DNA from: Methanobacteriota archaeon
Lineage (GTDB): Archaea > Methanobacteriota > Methanobacteria > Methanobacteriales > Methanobacteriaceae
NCBI GenBank assembly: GCA_023440975.1
Contig: JAEZRD010000041.1
Coordinates: 1 to 49,868 of the forward strand
DNA length: 49,868 nucleotides
Direction: 5' to 3'
The position numbers and the translations under genes are program-made. The notes beneath the pieces are model-generated. The model ran no database searches and had not been told where the DNA came from. It saw only the letters and a program-made list of their open reading frames with translations. Numbering within the stretch: position 1 is the first letter of the stretch; each line of letters opens with the position of its first letter. Shown piece by piece: positions 8,871 to 17,779 of the stretch.

Positions 8871-9710
8871 TTAATCAGATAAACGGGCTGACGCATGCCT
8901 ATGAGCCCAACATTGAATAACCACACCAATAGGTAATCCTGCAGTATGTGTACTTGCTGTCATGATTTTAACATCCAATGCAGTTGTACGGCCCCCCATT
9001 CCCATAGGACCTTTACCATTCTCATTAATCTTATTTAATATATCAGATTCTATTTTAGCTATTTCCTTATCAGGATTAGGTTCTCCAACTTCTCTTAATA
9101 AAGCTTTTTTACCTAGTTTCATAGCCATGTCACTTGTTCCACCAACACCAACACCAATTATCATTGGTGGGCATGGTTTTCCTCCAGCAGCTAAAGCTGA
9201 TTCAACAACAAAATCTTTTATACCTTCAATTCCTTCAGCGGGCAATGCCATTTTAAGCTTATTATTATTTTCTGAACCAAAACCTTTAGGTAAAACTGTG
9301 AACTCAACATAAGGTTCATCTATTAAATCAATATTAATTTGAGGAATATCCTCCCCTATATTTATTCCAGTATTCACACGTGTTAATGGATCTACAACAT
9401 TTGGTCTGAGAGGAACTTCTTTTGTAGCTTTCTCCACTCCTTTTTTAATGCCTTCAATTAAATTTTCACATTCAACTTTCCCAAGCTTTACAAAAATTAT
9501 AGGAAGACCAGTATCTTGACACATTGGAACTTGATTTTTAGAAGCTAATTCCACATTTTTAAGAATATTACTAATATTTAACTTACCTAATTCATTATCT
9601 TCTTCTTCAAGTGCATTTTCAAGTGCAATTCTAACATCATCTCTAACTTCTATAACTGCATTTTTATAAAGCTGATAAATAGTATCTTCAATTGTTTTTT
9701 CACTAATCAT
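8871..9710 (-). CDS. fumA: Fumarate hydratase class I, alpha subunit
   Basis: A 279-residue N-terminal-type subunit of the two-subunit, iron-sulfur class I fumarase (fumarate to malate). Cysteines in MCQDTGLP, GGKPCPP and VIQCWAHRHA match the three cluster ligands of the family. The glycine-rich GVGVGGTSD and GPMGMGGRT motifs are also present. The beta subunit is not adjacent and must be encoded elsewhere. AGGGATT lies upstream of the ATG at 9710. In methanogens the enzyme serves the incomplete C4 branch that connects oxaloacetate and succinate. Confidence 0.93.
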   Translation of the reverse strand: MISEKTIEDTIYQLYKNAVIEVRDDVRIALENALEEEDNELGKLNISNILKNVELASKNQVPMCQDTGLPIIFVKLGKVECENLIEGIKKGVEKATKEVPLRPNVVDPLTRVNTGINIGEDIPQINIDLIDEPYVEFTVLPKGFGSENNNKLKMALPAEGIEGIKDFVVESALAAGGKPCPPMIIGVGVGGTSDMAMKLGKKALLREVGEPNPDKEIAKIESDILNKINENGKGPMGMGGRTTALDVKIMTASTHTAGLPIGVVIQCWAHRHASARLSD

Positions 9711-9840
9711 GGAAATAATCCCTTCAAAAAAATGATATAATCCTAAATAATAATTAATTATTATAATATTACAACTAACAAATTTAAATAATTTATTAAA
9801 AAAAAATCAGATAACTTAATTTATAAAAAAAAATATGTAA

Positions 9841-9891
9841 AAAAAATAGAGCATTAGGATAAAAATCTATAACTAATAGATTAATCCTAAT
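9841..9891 (-). terminator. Hairpin terminator of the por operon
   Basis: Just beyond the porF stop. ATTAGGAT (9853-9860) pairs with ATCCTAAT (9884-9891) and ATCTAT (9865-9870) pairs with ATAGAT (9876-9881), with a 5-nt loop and a small asymmetric bulge. On the minus strand it is followed by CTATTTTTT, a U-run typical of terminators. Confidence 0.7.
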
Positions 9892-9908
9892 TGTTATAAT
9901 TAAAATTT

Positions 9909-10343
9909 TTATTTCATAATGCTTTGAATTTTAACTAAACCTTCAGAAACTTTTTCTTGACGTTCATGAATAATTTCACTACTATCATTAGTTAAAGCCT
10001 TAGTTGGACATGCTGCAACACATGCTTGTGAATCCTTATCATAACACAAGTTACACTTTTTTGCAAGACCAACCTCGTCCATGTTTATAGCACCAATTGG
10101 GCAAACACCAGCACATGTTCCACAACCAATACATTTATCATCATTAATAATAATAGCTCCACCTAACTCTTCAATAGCCCCTTCAGGACATGCTAAAAGA
10201 CAAGGTGCTCGGTTTGGATCACAATGCATACAGAATAAAGGTATACCTTCAGTTACATGAATTGCATTATTTGGACAATCTCTTTCACATTTTCCACAAT
10301 CAACACATAATTCTGGATTTAAAATCAATTCACGCATAATCAT
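9909..10343 (-). CDS. porF: Por operon polyferredoxin PorF
   Basis: A 144-residue iron-sulfur protein with several cysteine clusters of the 4Fe-4S type. CVDCGKCERDCP comes near the N-terminus, CMHCDPNRAPCLLACP next, CIGCGTCAGVCP in the middle, and CNLCYDKDSQACVAACP near the end. It resembles HycB/CooF-like electron-transfer subunits. It is the sixth and last gene in porCDABEF order. The ATG overlaps the porE stop codon (ATGA), and a GGAGAG site lies just upstream; the second in-frame ATG at 10337 is equally plausible. It probably carries electrons to or from the Por core. The terminator at 9841-9891 follows. Confidence 0.85.
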   Translation of the reverse strand: MIMRELILNPELCVDCGKCERDCPNNAIHVTEGIPLFCMHCDPNRAPCLLACPEGAIEELGGAIIINDDKCIGCGTCAGVCPIGAINMDEVGLAKKCNLCYDKDSQACVAACPTKALTNDSSEIIHERQEKVSEGLVKIQSIMK

Positions 10344-10846
10344 TCACTCTCCTTATCTGCAGCAGTTTTAGCCTTAGTTGTGCTTGTAATAAGAGATAAT
10401 ACTCCTTTACGTTTAGGTCTTTTACTTAAACCTTGAAGTTTAGCTACATGTGCATTTTGTTTTTTATCCTTTAAATCTTCAATATCAACAAGCTCAATAG
10501 CTCTCTTACTACATGCTTGCTTACATGCAGGACCTTCTTCACGATCTTGACAAAGATTGCATTTATGAGAACTACCATAAGCTATTGTAATACTACCAAA
10601 TGGACAAACCATGGAACAAAAACCACAAGCAATACATTTAGTTGAATCAACACCTTCACTAGTCATAGCACCAGTAGGACATATAGTTTCACAAGGAGCA
10701 TCTTCACATTGTTGACAACGTATTGGATAATAACTTTCACCTACATCATGAATAGTGATACATTTAACACCGTGAACACCTTCACAAGCTTTTTCACAAT
10801 CTAAACATCCATCACATAATTCACTTTGTACTAATAATTTCTCCAA
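10340..10846 (-). CDS. porE: Por operon polyferredoxin PorE
   Basis: A 168-residue iron-sulfur protein with four cysteine clusters: CDGCLDCEKAC, CQQCEDAPCETICP, CIACGFCSMVCP and CNLCQDREEGPACKQAC. The C-terminal 40 or so residues are Lys-rich and cysteine-free. The start is TTG at 10846, with GGAGGG eight bases upstream and no competing ATG. It lies 17 bases after porB and overlaps porF by four bases. It resembles HycB-type electron carriers and probably connects the Por core to other ferredoxin users. Confidence 0.85.
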   Translation of the reverse strand: MEKLLVQSELCDGCLDCEKACEGVHGVKCITIHDVGESYYPIRCQQCEDAPCETICPTGAMTSEGVDSTKCIACGFCSMVCPFGSITIAYGSSHKCNLCQDREEGPACKQACSKRAIELVDIEDLKDKKQNAHVAKLQGLSKRPKRKGVLSLITSTTKAKTAADKESE

Positions 10847-10863
10847 AAGAGTTCCCTCCTTCT

Positions 10864-11730
10864 TTATATTCCTAATTCTTCACAGTTTGCATCAACATAT
10901 TGTTGTATTTGATCAATTTGTTCTTGTTTAAGATGTCTAAATCTCTTTTGAGTACTGAGATAATCTTCAACAGGTATTTTCTTTTGTGGTCTGTAAGTAA
11001 CTTTAAATTCCCCATGATCAATTTCATATAAAGACCATGCACCTGATTCAACAGCTTTACGACCAATATCAATAGTTTGACTAGGATCAAATCCCCAACC
11101 AGTAGTACATGGTTGATGTAAATGTATATAAGCTGGTCCATCAACTTCAGCTGCTTTTTTAACTTTCTTCATATAATCTTCAGGATAAGCAATACTTGCT
11201 GTTGCAACATATGGAATTCCATGTGCTGCCATTATAAGAGGCATATTCTTTTTAGTTTCTGTTTTACCGAAACTTTGATTACCTGCAGGAGAAGTAGTTG
11301 TACTTGCACCATAAGGTGTTGCTCCACTTCTTTGTATACCAGTATTCATATAAGCTTCGTTATCATAACAAATATATAACATGTTATGTCCTCTTTCCAT
11401 AGCTCCAGATAATGCTTGGAGACCTATATCAACAGTTCCTCCATCACCACCAAAAGCAACAACATTAACATCTTCTTTACCTTGAGCTTTAAGTGCTCTT
11501 TCAACACCAGATGCAACTGCAGCACTGTTTTCAAAAGCTACATGTATGAAAGGAATTTCCCATGCAGATTCAGGGAAAGGAGTTGTCATAACTTCTAAAC
11601 ATCCTGTAGCTGATATTGCTACAGTATTTTTACCTAATACTTTAAGAGCAAGTCTTACTCCAATACTAGCTCCACAACCAGCACAACCTCTATGTCCTGG
11701 TGCTAATAATTCTATTTCAGGTACTTCCAT
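10864..11730 (-). CDS. porB: Pyruvate:ferredoxin oxidoreductase subunit beta
   Basis: A 288-residue thiamine-diphosphate-binding beta subunit. The N-terminal CAGCGAS motif and a later cysteine supply cluster ligands of the family. GDGGTVDIGLQALSGAMERGHNMLYICYDNEAYMNTG is interrupted here only for description: its GDGG start and DNEAYMNTG end are the ThDP/Mg2+ signature. The ATG at 11730 has a GGAGG site and follows porA directly with one base between. With PorA it performs the reversible CoA-dependent decarboxylation of pyruvate. In methanogens this mainly runs toward pyruvate synthesis from acetyl-CoA. Confidence 0.96.
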   Translation of the reverse strand: MEVPEIELLAPGHRGCAGCGASIGVRLALKVLGKNTVAISATGCLEVMTTPFPESAWEIPFIHVAFENSAAVASGVERALKAQGKEDVNVVAFGGDGGTVDIGLQALSGAMERGHNMLYICYDNEAYMNTGIQRSGATPYGASTTTSPAGNQSFGKTETKKNMPLIMAAHGIPYVATASIAYPEDYMKKVKKAAEVDGPAYIHLHQPCTTGWGFDPSQTIDIGRKAVESGAWSLYEIDHGEFKVTYRPQKKIPVEDYLSTQKRFRHLKQEQIDQIQQYVDANCEELGI

Positions 11731-11731
11731 T

Positions 11732-12880
11732 TTAATAGTCCTCCTTAAGGTCTATCCAATTAACATCTTTAACAGGATTTTTGGTTTGTTCTACTATTTC
11801 AAGAATTGTTTCAGGAGTTATATCTCTTCCACCTAAACCAGTGATGAAATCATAAGCTTCTTTGTTAACACGAGCTTTAATATCATTGAATAATGCTCCA
11901 CCAACACCGAAACAAACATTTTTATCAATTATAGCTAATTTACTTGCATTTTTAACTGCTTCTTCAATTTCTTCATAAGGGAAAGGTCTGTAGGATCTTA
12001 CTCTTAATAAACCTATTTTTTCACCTTTATCACGTAAGTCATCTACAACAGATTTTATAGTTCCACATATACTTCCCATTGATACGATTATGATATCAGC
12101 ATCATCTGTTTTATAAGTTTCAATAAGACCATATTCTCTTCCGAATTTTTCACCATATTCTTTACCTACTTCTGTAATTACATCTTTAGAACGGTCCATT
12201 GCATCTTGTATTTCATGTCTTAATTCTGTGTAGAATACTGGGTCTGCAAAGTTACCAAGACTCATTGGTCTTTCAGGATCTAGGAATTGATGAACTGGTT
12301 CGTAAGGTGGTAAAAATTCATCCACATCTTCTTGTTCTGGTATTTCTACTGGTTCTACTGTGTGAGTTAATATGAATCCATCTAAACAAACCATTACTGG
12401 AAGTGATACTTCTTTATTTTCAGCTATTTTATATGCCATTAAAGTTGTATCTAAAGCTTCTTGTGCATTTTCTACAAAAATTTGTATCCATCCAGAGTCT
12501 CTTTCAGCTATTGCATCTTGATGATCGTTCCATATATTTAAAGGTGCTGATATTGCTCTGTTTGCATCAGCCATTACTATAGGTGCTCTCATACCTGCTG
12601 CAGCATATACAACTTCATGCATTAACATTAACCCTTGGGATGATGTAGCTGTGAATACTCTTACACCTGTTTCTGATGCTCCAAGTGTTGCACTCATTGC
12701 ACTGTGTTCTGATTCCACTCTAATATATTCAGCATCAAGATCTCCATCTGCAACATATTGTGCTAATGTTTCAGATATTGTTGTTTGTGGAGTTATAGGA
12801 TAAACAGGAATAACTTTAGGTTTAGCTAAGCGTACAGCTGTAGCTACACTTTCATTTGATGTCATAACTTTTTTTGTCAT
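11732..12880 (-). CDS. porA: Pyruvate:ferredoxin oxidoreductase subunit alpha
   Basis: A 382-residue alpha subunit. The YPITPQTTISE motif near residue 27 is the pyruvate-binding signature; ESEHSAMSATLGAS and TATSSQGLMLMHE follow in standard order. The C-terminal transketolase-like domain has LLRVRSYRPFP. An AAGGAGATT site precedes the ATG at 12880. It lies 14 bases downstream of porD and one base upstream of porB, as in the compact porCDABEF operons of Methanobacteriales. Confidence 0.96.
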   Translation of the reverse strand: MTKKVMTSNESVATAVRLAKPKVIPVYPITPQTTISETLAQYVADGDLDAEYIRVESEHSAMSATLGASETGVRVFTATSSQGLMLMHEVVYAAAGMRAPIVMADANRAISAPLNIWNDHQDAIAERDSGWIQIFVENAQEALDTTLMAYKIAENKEVSLPVMVCLDGFILTHTVEPVEIPEQEDVDEFLPPYEPVHQFLDPERPMSLGNFADPVFYTELRHEIQDAMDRSKDVITEVGKEYGEKFGREYGLIETYKTDDADIIIVSMGSICGTIKSVVDDLRDKGEKIGLLRVRSYRPFPYEEIEEAVKNASKLAIIDKNVCFGVGGALFNDIKARVNKEAYDFITGLGGRDITPETILEIVEQTKNPVKDVNWIDLKEDY

Positions 12881-12894
12881 ATATAATCTCCTTT

Positions 12895-13140
12895 TTATTC
12901 TTCTCTTGCTAATTCAATAGCTTGTACTGGACATTCTGTTTTACAAATTCCACAGCCTTTACAAAAATCATAATCTATATCATGATCTTTATTTATACAT
13001 CCTTCTGGGCAGAATAATATACAGTTATCACAGTCAACACATTCGTCTTTATTTAGTGTTGGTTTAAAGGTTCTCCAACTACCTGTTTTATTATTACGGG
13101 TATTTCCGGGATTGGCTATTGCTCCTCCAATAGTATCCAT
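12895..13140 (-). CDS. porD: Pyruvate:ferredoxin oxidoreductase subunit delta (2[4Fe-4S] ferredoxin)
   Basis: An 81-residue ferredoxin-like subunit with two clusters, CVDCDNCILFCP and CKGCGICKTECP, and the usual N-terminal extension (GSWRTFKP) that docks on the Por core. GGTGATT lies upstream of the ATG at 13140. About 80 bases, including a hairpin at the porC stop, separate it from porC; porA follows after 14 bases. Confidence 0.95.
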   Translation of the reverse strand: MDTIGGAIANPGNTRNNKTGSWRTFKPTLNKDECVDCDNCILFCPEGCINKDHDIDYDFCKGCGICKTECPVQAIELAREE

Positions 13141-13199
13141 TTATAATCACCTTTTCATACTTTTTTTGATAATTGTTAAATTTTAAAAAATTTTTTTAT

Positions 13200-13232
13200 A
13201 CTTAGCTTGTTAATATTTTTTTTAAGCTAAGT
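13200..13232 (-). repeat. Hairpin at the porC stop codon
   Basis: ACTTAGCTT (13200-13208) and AAGCTAAGT (13224-13232) form a perfect 9-bp stem with a 15-nt loop. The stem includes the last codons and part of the stop of porC and lies in the only sizeable gap of the por operon (13141-13221). It may be an RNA processing site, a 3' stabiliser or a partial attenuator between porC and porD. Confidence 0.5.
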
Positions 13233-13743
13233 CATATGCAATTTGGCATGCTGTTGCATTCTTTTCCCCTACTTTACCAGGGAATGTTTCTTTTATAACT
13301 TTTAAAATAGATTCAATACTTACTTCACCAGTTCTTTTAGCAAAGCAACCTAAAATGATAGTATTTACTATATTTCTTCCTAAATTATCTAAGGCTATAC
13401 CAGTTGCATCAATATTAAAGACATTTACTTCATTTGAAGTTAATTCTTTAGTTGTATTAATTATTACTTCCCCATCTTTATCGACTCCAGAATAAACATC
13501 TACTACATTAAGTAATCCGTCATCTAGAACCATTACATATCGTGGATTGTATACTTGGTATCTGACTTCTATAGGTTTTGAATCAATTCTAGTAAAAGCC
13601 ATTACTGGTGCTCCTCTTCTTTCTACTCCGAAAAATGGGAACGCTTGGGAGAATTTTCCGTCTTCAAATGCTGCTTTTGCTAAAATCTCTGCTGCAGTTA
13701 CAGCACCTTGTCCTCCTCGACCATGAAAGCGAATTTCAATCAT
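13222..13743 (-). CDS. porC: Pyruvate:ferredoxin oxidoreductase subunit gamma
   Basis: A 173-residue gamma subunit, first gene of the operon. [19 protein letters not shown] near the N-terminus is the family signature, and [13 protein letters not shown] follows. The ATG at 13743 has TGGAGG upstream. An earlier in-frame ATG at 13776 would place that ribosome binding site inside the coding region and is rejected. TATA-like TTTATATATT on the minus strand lies near 13787-13796. Confidence 0.95.
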
Positions 13744-14224
13744 AATATTTTCCTCCATTTTGTCATAATTAATCATTTAAATTAAATAATATATAAACTT
13801 TCTTAATAAATATTAAACTTTGAAAAATCACAACGAAAAAATGAACAAAATAAATTAAAACTATAAAATAACAATCATTAATTGAAAAAAATCATTAAAT
13901 ACTTATTAGAATTTAAAAAATATTCAAAAAATTAAAAAATAACTTAAAAAAAGTAAAATTAAAAAATAAACCAAAAAACAATAGCAAAACACCTAAAAAC
14001 AAATAATAAAACAATAAAATAAAAAATAAACAAAAAAACCATTAAAAATAAACAAAAAACCTAACATAAAACCTTAAAAAAAATTAAAACTTAACAAAAC
14101 ATAATCATGATTAATCATTAACAATTATAAAAATAGTAAAAAAAATTCCCCTATATAATAATATATATAATAAAAATATAGTAAAAAAAAGTGAAATAAA
14201 AAAAAATAATGAAAAGAATAAAAA
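13744..14224. other. Long AT-rich gap with an A/C-biased, G-free tract
   Basis: A 481-base region between phoU and porC with no credible gene. Its porC side holds the probable porC promoter (TTTATATA-like on the minus strand near 13787-13796). From 13985 to 14108 the plus strand contains no G at all and is mostly A with scattered C. On the minus strand, which is the transcribed direction of both neighbours, this reads as T-rich with G and many T-runs. It probably serves as a multi-step termination region after phoU. Confidence 0.6.
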
Positions 14225-14914
14225 TTATTCCTCATCATCATCCAAAGATTTAATATCAGGTCTTTTAAGAGTTAACATAAAAATAGTACGATTACCAATA
14301 TTAACCGCACGATCAGCAGAACGTTCCAAATACCTAGCAATAAAAATCAATTGAACAAAATTTTCAATACCTTCCTTACTTTCACTCATTAAACTAGTAG
14401 ATTGAGTAAGTACATTATCAAATAATTCATCAACCTTATCATCATCAGAATTTAATTCTCTAGCTTTCTCTAAATCCTGATTAAGAAACGCCTTAATAGA
14501 TTTAGTTAACATCAAATGCACATAATCCCCCATATAAGCTAACTCTTTAACAAGCTTTTTAGGGACATTCTCAAAATTAATTTGATCAATAGCATCAGCA
14601 ATATTCATAGCCAAATGACCAATACGTTTAATATGACTAATATTACGCAATGTAGCTTCAATATACATCAAATCACTAGCAAAAGGTTGTTCACTAGCAA
14701 TAAATCTAATACATTTACGTTCTAACTCAATAGTAAAAACATCAATCTCATCAGTTTGTTTTCTTAAATCCTCAACCTTACTTTTATCAAAATTTTCTAA
14801 TAAATCAACAGCAACACGTTGAGACTCAATAGCTAATTGCCCTAATTTTTCAGAATCTTCAGTAACTTTTTTCATTCTTGTTTTAAATGAAATACTAGGG
14901 TAAATTTTACTCAT
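14225..14914 (-). CDS. phoU: PhoU family phosphate transport regulator
   Basis: A 229-residue two-repeat PhoU protein, all alpha-helical. The repeated metal-site signature is seen as RNISHIKRIGHLAMNIAD in the first half and IARYLERSADRAVNIGNR in the second half. PhoU proteins restrain Pst transport and phosphate signalling. GGAGATG precedes the ATG at 14914, and the gene is last in the pst cluster, about 50 bases after pstB. A second, HTH-bearing PhoU lies at the other end of the cluster. Confidence 0.92.
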   Translation of the reverse strand: MSKIYPSISFKTRMKKVTEDSEKLGQLAIESQRVAVDLLENFDKSKVEDLRKQTDEIDVFTIELERKCIRFIASEQPFASDLMYIEATLRNISHIKRIGHLAMNIADAIDQINFENVPKKLVKELAYMGDYVHLMLTKSIKAFLNQDLEKARELNSDDDKVDELFDNVLTQSTSLMSESKEGIENFVQLIFIARYLERSADRAVNIGNRTIFMLTLKRPDIKSLDDDEE

Positions 14915-14965
14915 TTTATTACATCTCCAATAATAATTATTTTCTAAACAAATAATTAATAAATT

Positions 14966-15718
14966 TTATCCAAATCTTCCAGTAATATACTCCTCAGTCT
15001 TTTTCTCACGAGGATTAATAAATAATTCAGATGTTAAATTATGCTCAACAATTTCTCCATTTAAGAAAAAAGAAGTATATTTACTAACACGTGTAGCTTG
15101 TTGCATATTATGAGTAACAATCAATATAGTATACTCCTTTTTAAGACGATTAATCAAATCTTCAATTTTAATAGTAGATATAGGATCTAATGCAGAACAA
15201 GGTTCATCCATAAGTATAACTTCAGGCTTATTAGCAATAGTACGTGCAATACAAACACGTTGCTGTTGACCACCAGACAAACTCATAGCAGAATCATGAA
15301 GTTTAGATTCAACTTCATCCCAAATAGCAGCAGATTTTAAACTTTCTTCCACTCTTTTAGCAATAAGATCTTCATCATCAACACCATGAATTCTTAAACC
15401 ATAAGCCACATTCTCAAAAATTGATTTAGGAAAGGGATTAGCCTTCTGAAAAACCATCCCCACTCTTTTTCTTAAATTAACCACATCAATACTTTTATCA
15501 TAAATCTCAGTATCATCTAAATAAATCTCACCATCATGATTAAAAGAAGGTATAAGATCATTCATACGATTAAGAGTACGTAAAAAAGTGGATTTACCAC
15601 AACCAGAAGGACCAATTAGAGCAGTAACTGTATTTTCTGGAATTTCTGCATTAATATTTTTTAATATATGTGCATCACCAAAATATGCATTTAAATTTTT
15701 AACCGTGATTCTATTCAT
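14966..15718 (-). CDS. pstB: Phosphate ABC transporter ATP-binding protein PstB
   Basis: A 250-residue ABC ATPase. Walker A is GPSGCGKST near residue 33, the signature is LSGGQQQR, Walker B is VILMDEPCSALDP, and the H-loop is VTHNMQQA. The MDEPCSALDP variant and total length are typical of PstB. GGAGGATTT precedes the ATG at 15718. It follows pstA after 23 bases and energises phosphate import through PstC/PstA. Confidence 0.97.
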   Translation of the reverse strand: MNRITVKNLNAYFGDAHILKNINAEIPENTVTALIGPSGCGKSTFLRTLNRMNDLIPSFNHDGEIYLDDTEIYDKSIDVVNLRKRVGMVFQKANPFPKSIFENVAYGLRIHGVDDEDLIAKRVEESLKSAAIWDEVESKLHDSAMSLSGGQQQRVCIARTIANKPEVILMDEPCSALDPISTIKIEDLINRLKKEYTILIVTHNMQQATRVSKYTSFFLNGEIVEHNLTSELFINPREKKTEEYITGRFG

Positions 15719-15741
15719 TACAAAAATCCTCCATTATTTTT

Positions 15742-16596
15742 TTAATATTTTCCCATCATTTTTTCCTGATATCTATTTACAATGTAATTAGTAACAAATG
15801 TTAATATAAGAACGATAATTACTAAAACTGCAGCTGTACCAAAAGCATTAGGCATTGAAATTCCTTCAGTCGCTAATACATACAAATGTAAAGGTAAAGG
15901 ACGACCAGGATCAAAAATTGATATTGGTACTGTAAGTGCTGAACCAACAGCATACATAACTGCTGCAGCTTCAGAAATAGCACGAGTCATAGCAAGAATC
16001 ACACCAGTGATAATTCCTGGAATTGCCGCAGGAATAATAACATTGGATATAGTTTGCAACTTAGTAGCACCTAAACCAAGAGATGCTTCACGATAAGTAT
16101 CTGGCACACTTGCTACAGAAACTTCTGCAACCTGAAAGATTGTAGGAACTGCCATAATAGCTAATACTAATCCTCCACATAAAACAGACCATCCTAAGTT
16201 TAAAAATACTACAAAAAATGCTAAACCAAATAAACCAAATACAATTGAAGGAATACTTGCTAAAGTCTCTGCACCAAAACGAATTAAATGCACTATTTTA
16301 CTATCTCCAGCATATTCCACCATGTAAACAGCTGCACCTACACCTAATGGAGTTGCAATTATAGCTGCAATAAATGTTACATATAAACTTGATATAATCA
16401 TTGGAAATATTCCACCAGATTTACCAGAATCAATAGGATTTCCAAATAAAAATTCTAAGTTAACCACAGGTAAACCTTTTACAAGAATATAACCTAATAT
16501 AATAATTAAAACACATAAAGTGAATAATCCAGATAATATAAAAATCACATTCATTATTCGATCAGATGATTTAGAACTACATAACTTAAATGCCAT
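15742..16596 (-). CDS. pstA: Phosphate ABC transporter permease PstA
   Basis: A 284-residue permease with six predicted membrane segments. The EAA loop that contacts PstB appears as YREASLGLGATKLQTI. A GGAGAAGG ribosome binding site precedes the ATG at 16596 and lies inside the 3' end of the small ORF at 16600-16752, so translation of the two may be coupled. With PstC it forms the membrane channel. Confidence 0.96.
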   Translation of the reverse strand: MAFKLCSSKSSDRIMNVIFILSGLFTLCVLIIILGYILVKGLPVVNLEFLFGNPIDSGKSGGIFPMIISSLYVTFIAAIIATPLGVGAAVYMVEYAGDSKIVHLIRFGAETLASIPSIVFGLFGLAFFVVFLNLGWSVLCGGLVLAIMAVPTIFQVAEVSVASVPDTYREASLGLGATKLQTISNVIIPAAIPGIITGVILAMTRAISEAAAVMYAVGSALTVPISIFDPGRPLPLHLYVLATEGISMPNAFGTAAVLVIIVLILTFVTNYIVNRYQEKMMGKY

Positions 16597-16599
16597 AAT

Positions 16600-16752
16600 C
16601 TAATCACCTTCTCCAATATTATTTACAACATTATCTGAAAACATTATATTATAATAATCATAAGCTTCTGTATTTTTTAATATTTTTTTACTTCCTAAAA
16701 CTTGACGTGGAACCTTAATATTTTTCTTAATTTTAATTTTATTATAAATCAT
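16600..16752 (-). CDS. Candidate 50-residue small protein between pstC and pstA
   Basis: An open frame that fills the pstC-pstA gap exactly. Its ATG overlaps the pstC stop as ATGA, and GGAGGTGG sits seven bases upstream inside the last codons of pstC. Its TAG lies three bases before the pstA start. The predicted product is basic in its first half (MIYNKIKIKKNIKVPRQ) and acidic in its second (TEAYDYYNIMFSDN), with no membrane segment or cysteine. I know no family for it. The exact fit and strong ribosome binding site argue for a real gene, while the short length leaves doubt. It could be a small partner of the Pst permease. Confidence 0.55.
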   Translation of the reverse strand: MIYNKIKIKKNIKVPRQVLGSKKILKNTEAYDYYNIMFSDNVVNNIGEGD

Positions 16753-17627
16753 AAAGTTCCACCTCCAATATCCATTTTATATTTACGTTGAATCCAATTA
16801 GCGAATAATAATAAAATCATAATTATTATAAATAACACAACTGCAGTTGCAAACAATGCATTATAATGTAATCCTGTTGCATATCCCATTTCTAAAGCTA
16901 TATTTGAAGTTAAAGTTCTAACTGGTTCAAATATTGATCCTGGGATTTGAGTTACATTACCTGCTACCATAATTACAGCTAAAGTTTCACCTATTGCACG
17001 ACCCATACCTAAGATGATTGCTGTTACTATTCCGGGAAGAGCTGCAGGAAATACTACATGTCTAATTGTTTGCCAATTAGTAGCACCTAAACCTAATGAA
17101 GCTTCACGAAAATGTTGAGGTACAGTACGAAGTGAATCTTGGGATACACTGATAATTGTTGGTAAAATCATTATTGCTAAAATAATAGCTGCTGTGAAAA
17201 CACTGAATCCAGTTCCTCCAAAATGTTCTCTCATTATGGGTACTAAAACAATTAATCCGAAAAACCCATATACAACACTTGGTATTCCGGCTAATGTTTC
17301 GATAACTGGTTTTAAAAATTTTCTAACTTTGTTTTGAGCAACTTCTGCCATAAATATTGCGCATAAAAGGGATAATGGAACTGCCATTAGTAGTGCTAGT
17401 AATGTCACTTCTAATGATCCTACAATCATGGTAAATACACCATATTGTCCTAAATCTGGTGCCCAGTTCATTCCAAAAATGAAATTAAAAAATCCATAAC
17501 TTTGAAATGCAGGAAATCCTTGAATTAGGATAAATGCTACAATTATTAGAATTATTAATATTGAAAAACATGCTGTTAATAATAAGCATTTTTCTATTAA
17601 AAATTCTGATAAATTATTTTCTTCCAT
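16749..17627 (-). CDS. pstC: Phosphate ABC transporter permease PstC
   Basis: A 292-residue permease with about six membrane segments and the EAA loop FREASLGLGATNWQTIRH. It pairs with PstA. The ATG at 17627 follows GAGGCATGAA. The C-terminal codons (GGGTL) contain the strong ribosome binding site that serves the small ORF overlapping its stop codon. It lies about 150 T-rich bases after the pstS1 stop. Confidence 0.96.
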   Translation of the reverse strand: MEENNLSEFLIEKCLLLTACFSILIILIIVAFILIQGFPAFQSYGFFNFIFGMNWAPDLGQYGVFTMIVGSLEVTLLALLMAVPLSLLCAIFMAEVAQNKVRKFLKPVIETLAGIPSVVYGFFGLIVLVPIMREHFGGTGFSVFTAAIILAIMILPTIISVSQDSLRTVPQHFREASLGLGATNWQTIRHVVFPAALPGIVTAIILGMGRAIGETLAVIMVAGNVTQIPGSIFEPVRTLTSNIALEMGYATGLHYNALFATAVVLFIIIMILLLFANWIQRKYKMDIGGGTL

Positions 17628-17779
17628 TTCATGCCTCGAAATTTTTTTTATTTTTAATATTTTTTTAAATTTTATAATTTTGAATTTTATAATTTTGAAT
17701 TTTTTTCTAATTTTAAATAAATTTTATAAAGAATTTTAATTGTGGGGTATTAATATTTTTTATAAAAGGATAATATTTT

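Noticed and set aside
11122..11836. Plus-strand frames opposite porB and porA
   Set aside because: They overlap strongly conserved Por coding sequence and have no start signals or family resemblance.
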